Part shown: positions 5,505 to 6,362 of the stretch, in pieces
How positions within the stretch are numbered: position 1 is the first letter of the stretch
Layout: each line of letters opens with the position of its first letter
NCBI GenBank assembly: GCA_002386585.1
Contig: DGIZ01000178.1
Span: 1-6,362, forward strand
Length of the DNA: 6,362 nt
Direction: 5' to 3'
Source: Brevundimonas sp. UBA4609
GTDB lineage: Bacteria > Pseudomonadota > Alphaproteobacteria > Caulobacterales > Caulobacteraceae
The notes under the pieces: model-generated
What the model was told of the DNA's origin: nothing
Database searches by the model: none
The model's input: the letters and a program-made list of their open reading frames with translations, nothing else
Program-made: the position numbers and the translations under genes

Positions 5505-6362
5505 CGAGGGCCTCCTTCAGCGCGCGGAACTTGGCCTCGGTCTCCAGCCGTTCGGCGCGCGGGTCGCTGTCGGCGACGATCCCCGCCCCGGCCAGGGCGC
5601 GCCAGCCCCAGCCGAGCGCCGTCTGCTCAAAGGCCGCCGTGCGGATCAGGACGGAGGCGGTCAGTCGCGCCTCTTCGCCCAGCCCCCAGCCGAACAGGGA
5701 GCCGCACCACGGCCCGCGCGGCGGCTCATGGCCTGCGATCACCTTCATGGCCTGATGCTTGGGCGCGCCGGTGATGGAGCCGGGCGGGAAGGCGGCCTCC
5801 ATCACTTCGGCCGGACCGACGCCGTCCGCCGCCTGAGCGCTGACGGTCGAGACCAGATGGTGCACCGTCGGATGGCTCTCCAGTTCGAACAGCCGCTGGA
5901 CCTGGACCGAGCCGGGCCGGGCCGCCTGCGCCACGTCGTTGCGCATCAGATCGACGATCATCAGGTTCTCGGCCCGGTCCTTGGCGCTGGCGATCAGGTC
6001 CGCGGCCAGGGCCGCGTCCCGGACCGGGTCGGGATCTCTTGCGCGGGTGCCCTTGATCGGTCGGGTCTCGATGCGGCCGCTGGCGCCATCGAAGGTCAGG
6101 AACAGTTCGGGCGAGTTGGACGCCAGCGCCCGTCGGCCCAGCCGCCAGAAGGCGCCGTAGGCCGCGCCCCGCTCCGCCGACAGCCGCAGGAAGACGTCGA
6201 AGGGATCGCGCCCCGGCTTCAGCGTTCCGGTCCAGGCGCGGGCGATATTGGCCTGGAACAGCTCGCCCGCGCCGATGCGGGCGATCACGTCGGCGACCGC
6301 CGCCTCATAGGCCGCGCCCGAGCCTTCCTCGACCGCGCGATCGCATGGCGGCGAGGGCGGCG
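5497..6362 (-). CDS. pabB: Aminodeoxychorismate synthase component I (PabB), 3' part
   Basis: The visible 287 residues are the C-terminal chorismate-binding domain; the frame stays open through the window edge, so the N-terminus is missing, and the GTG at 6288 is internal. The enzyme converts chorismate to 4-amino-4-deoxychorismate for folate synthesis in the cytoplasm, with ammonia normally supplied by PabA. PIKGT (Lys codon at 6052-6054) is the PabB signature; anthranilate synthase TrpE has Ala at this place. Other conserved motifs are SPELFLTF, LMIVDLMRND, FPPGSITGAPK and GAGIVADSDP. The protein ends right after the domain, with no fused PabC lyase domain. Only 10 bases separate its stop from that of the convergent pseudopilin gene. 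It has no functional link to the pilus genes. Confidence 0.93.
   Translation of the reverse strand, partial: PPSPPCDRAVEEGSGAAYEAAVADVIARIGAGELFQANIARAWTGTLKPGRDPFDVFLRLSAERGAAYGAFWRLGRRALASNSPELFLTFDGASGRIETRPIKGTRARDPDPVRDAALAADLIASAKDRAENLMIVDLMRNDVAQAARPGSVQVQRLFELESHPTVHHLVSTVSAQAADGVGPAEVMEAAFPPGSITGAPKHQAMKVIAGHEPPRGPWCGSLFGWGLGEEARLTASVLIRTAAFEQTALGWGWRALAGAGIVADSDPRAERLETEAKFRALKEALVG

Noticed and set aside
5497..6362. Anthranilate synthase component I (TrpE)
   Set aside because: The PIKGT motif with Lys is typical of PabB; TrpE has Ala at that position.
1..6362. CRISPR array, insertion sequence, tRNA/rRNA or defence system
   Set aside because: No direct-repeat arrays, transposase, terminal repeats, tRNA-like folds or defence genes are visible; the window is a coherent pilus locus plus pabB.

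Overview
The window is a type IVc (Tad/Flp/Cpa) pilus assembly locus from a high-GC alphaproteobacterium. The order pilA-cpaA-cpaB-cpaC-cpaD on one strand, with a short secretin N-domain protein and two TadE-like pseudopilins diverging from pilA, matches the Caulobacter-type pilus locus. CtrA-like sites (TTAA-N7-TTAA type) lie in the two intergenic gaps where they would be expected. Caulobacteraceae (Caulobacter or Brevundimonas-like) is the best guess, made from gene order and protein sequence only.

Layout. 1-296 (minus): 5' part of cpaD, a lipoprotein gene cut by the window edge. 302-1867 (minus): cpaC, outer-membrane secretin. 1864-2784 (minus): cpaB, inner-membrane-anchored SAF-domain protein. 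2785-2903: 119-base gap with a CtrA-like site. 2904-3416 (minus): cpaA, prepilin peptidase. 3476-3504: strong intrinsic terminator behind pilA. 3531-3713 (minus): pilA, the 60-residue Flp major pilin. 3714-3995: divergent control region with two CtrA-like sites and a perfect 10-bp inverted repeat. 3996-4394, 4399-4926 and 4923-5486 (plus): a tightly packed three-gene operon coding for a stand-alone secretin N-domain protein and two TadE/TadG-type pseudopilins. 5497-6362 (minus): 3' part of pabB (aminodeoxychorismate synthase component I, folate synthesis), unrelated to pili and convergent with the pseudopilin operon.

How it works together. CpaA should cleave PilA and both pseudopilins, since all three carry the same Gly|x-x-x-x-Glu processing site before a hydrophobic helix. 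CpaC forms the outer-membrane channel, CpaD is its likely lipoprotein partner, and CpaB links inner membrane and periplasm. The ATPases and platform proteins (CpaE, CpaF, CpaG/H in the family) would be expected beyond the left edge but are not visible. A terminator directly behind pilA and a CtrA-like site in front of cpaB suggest that pilin, peptidase and channel genes are expressed at different levels or times.

Novelty. I do not see an undescribed system here. The most interesting parts are regulatory (the inverted repeat in the divergent region and the internal CtrA-like site) and the small periplasmic proteins with paired cysteines.
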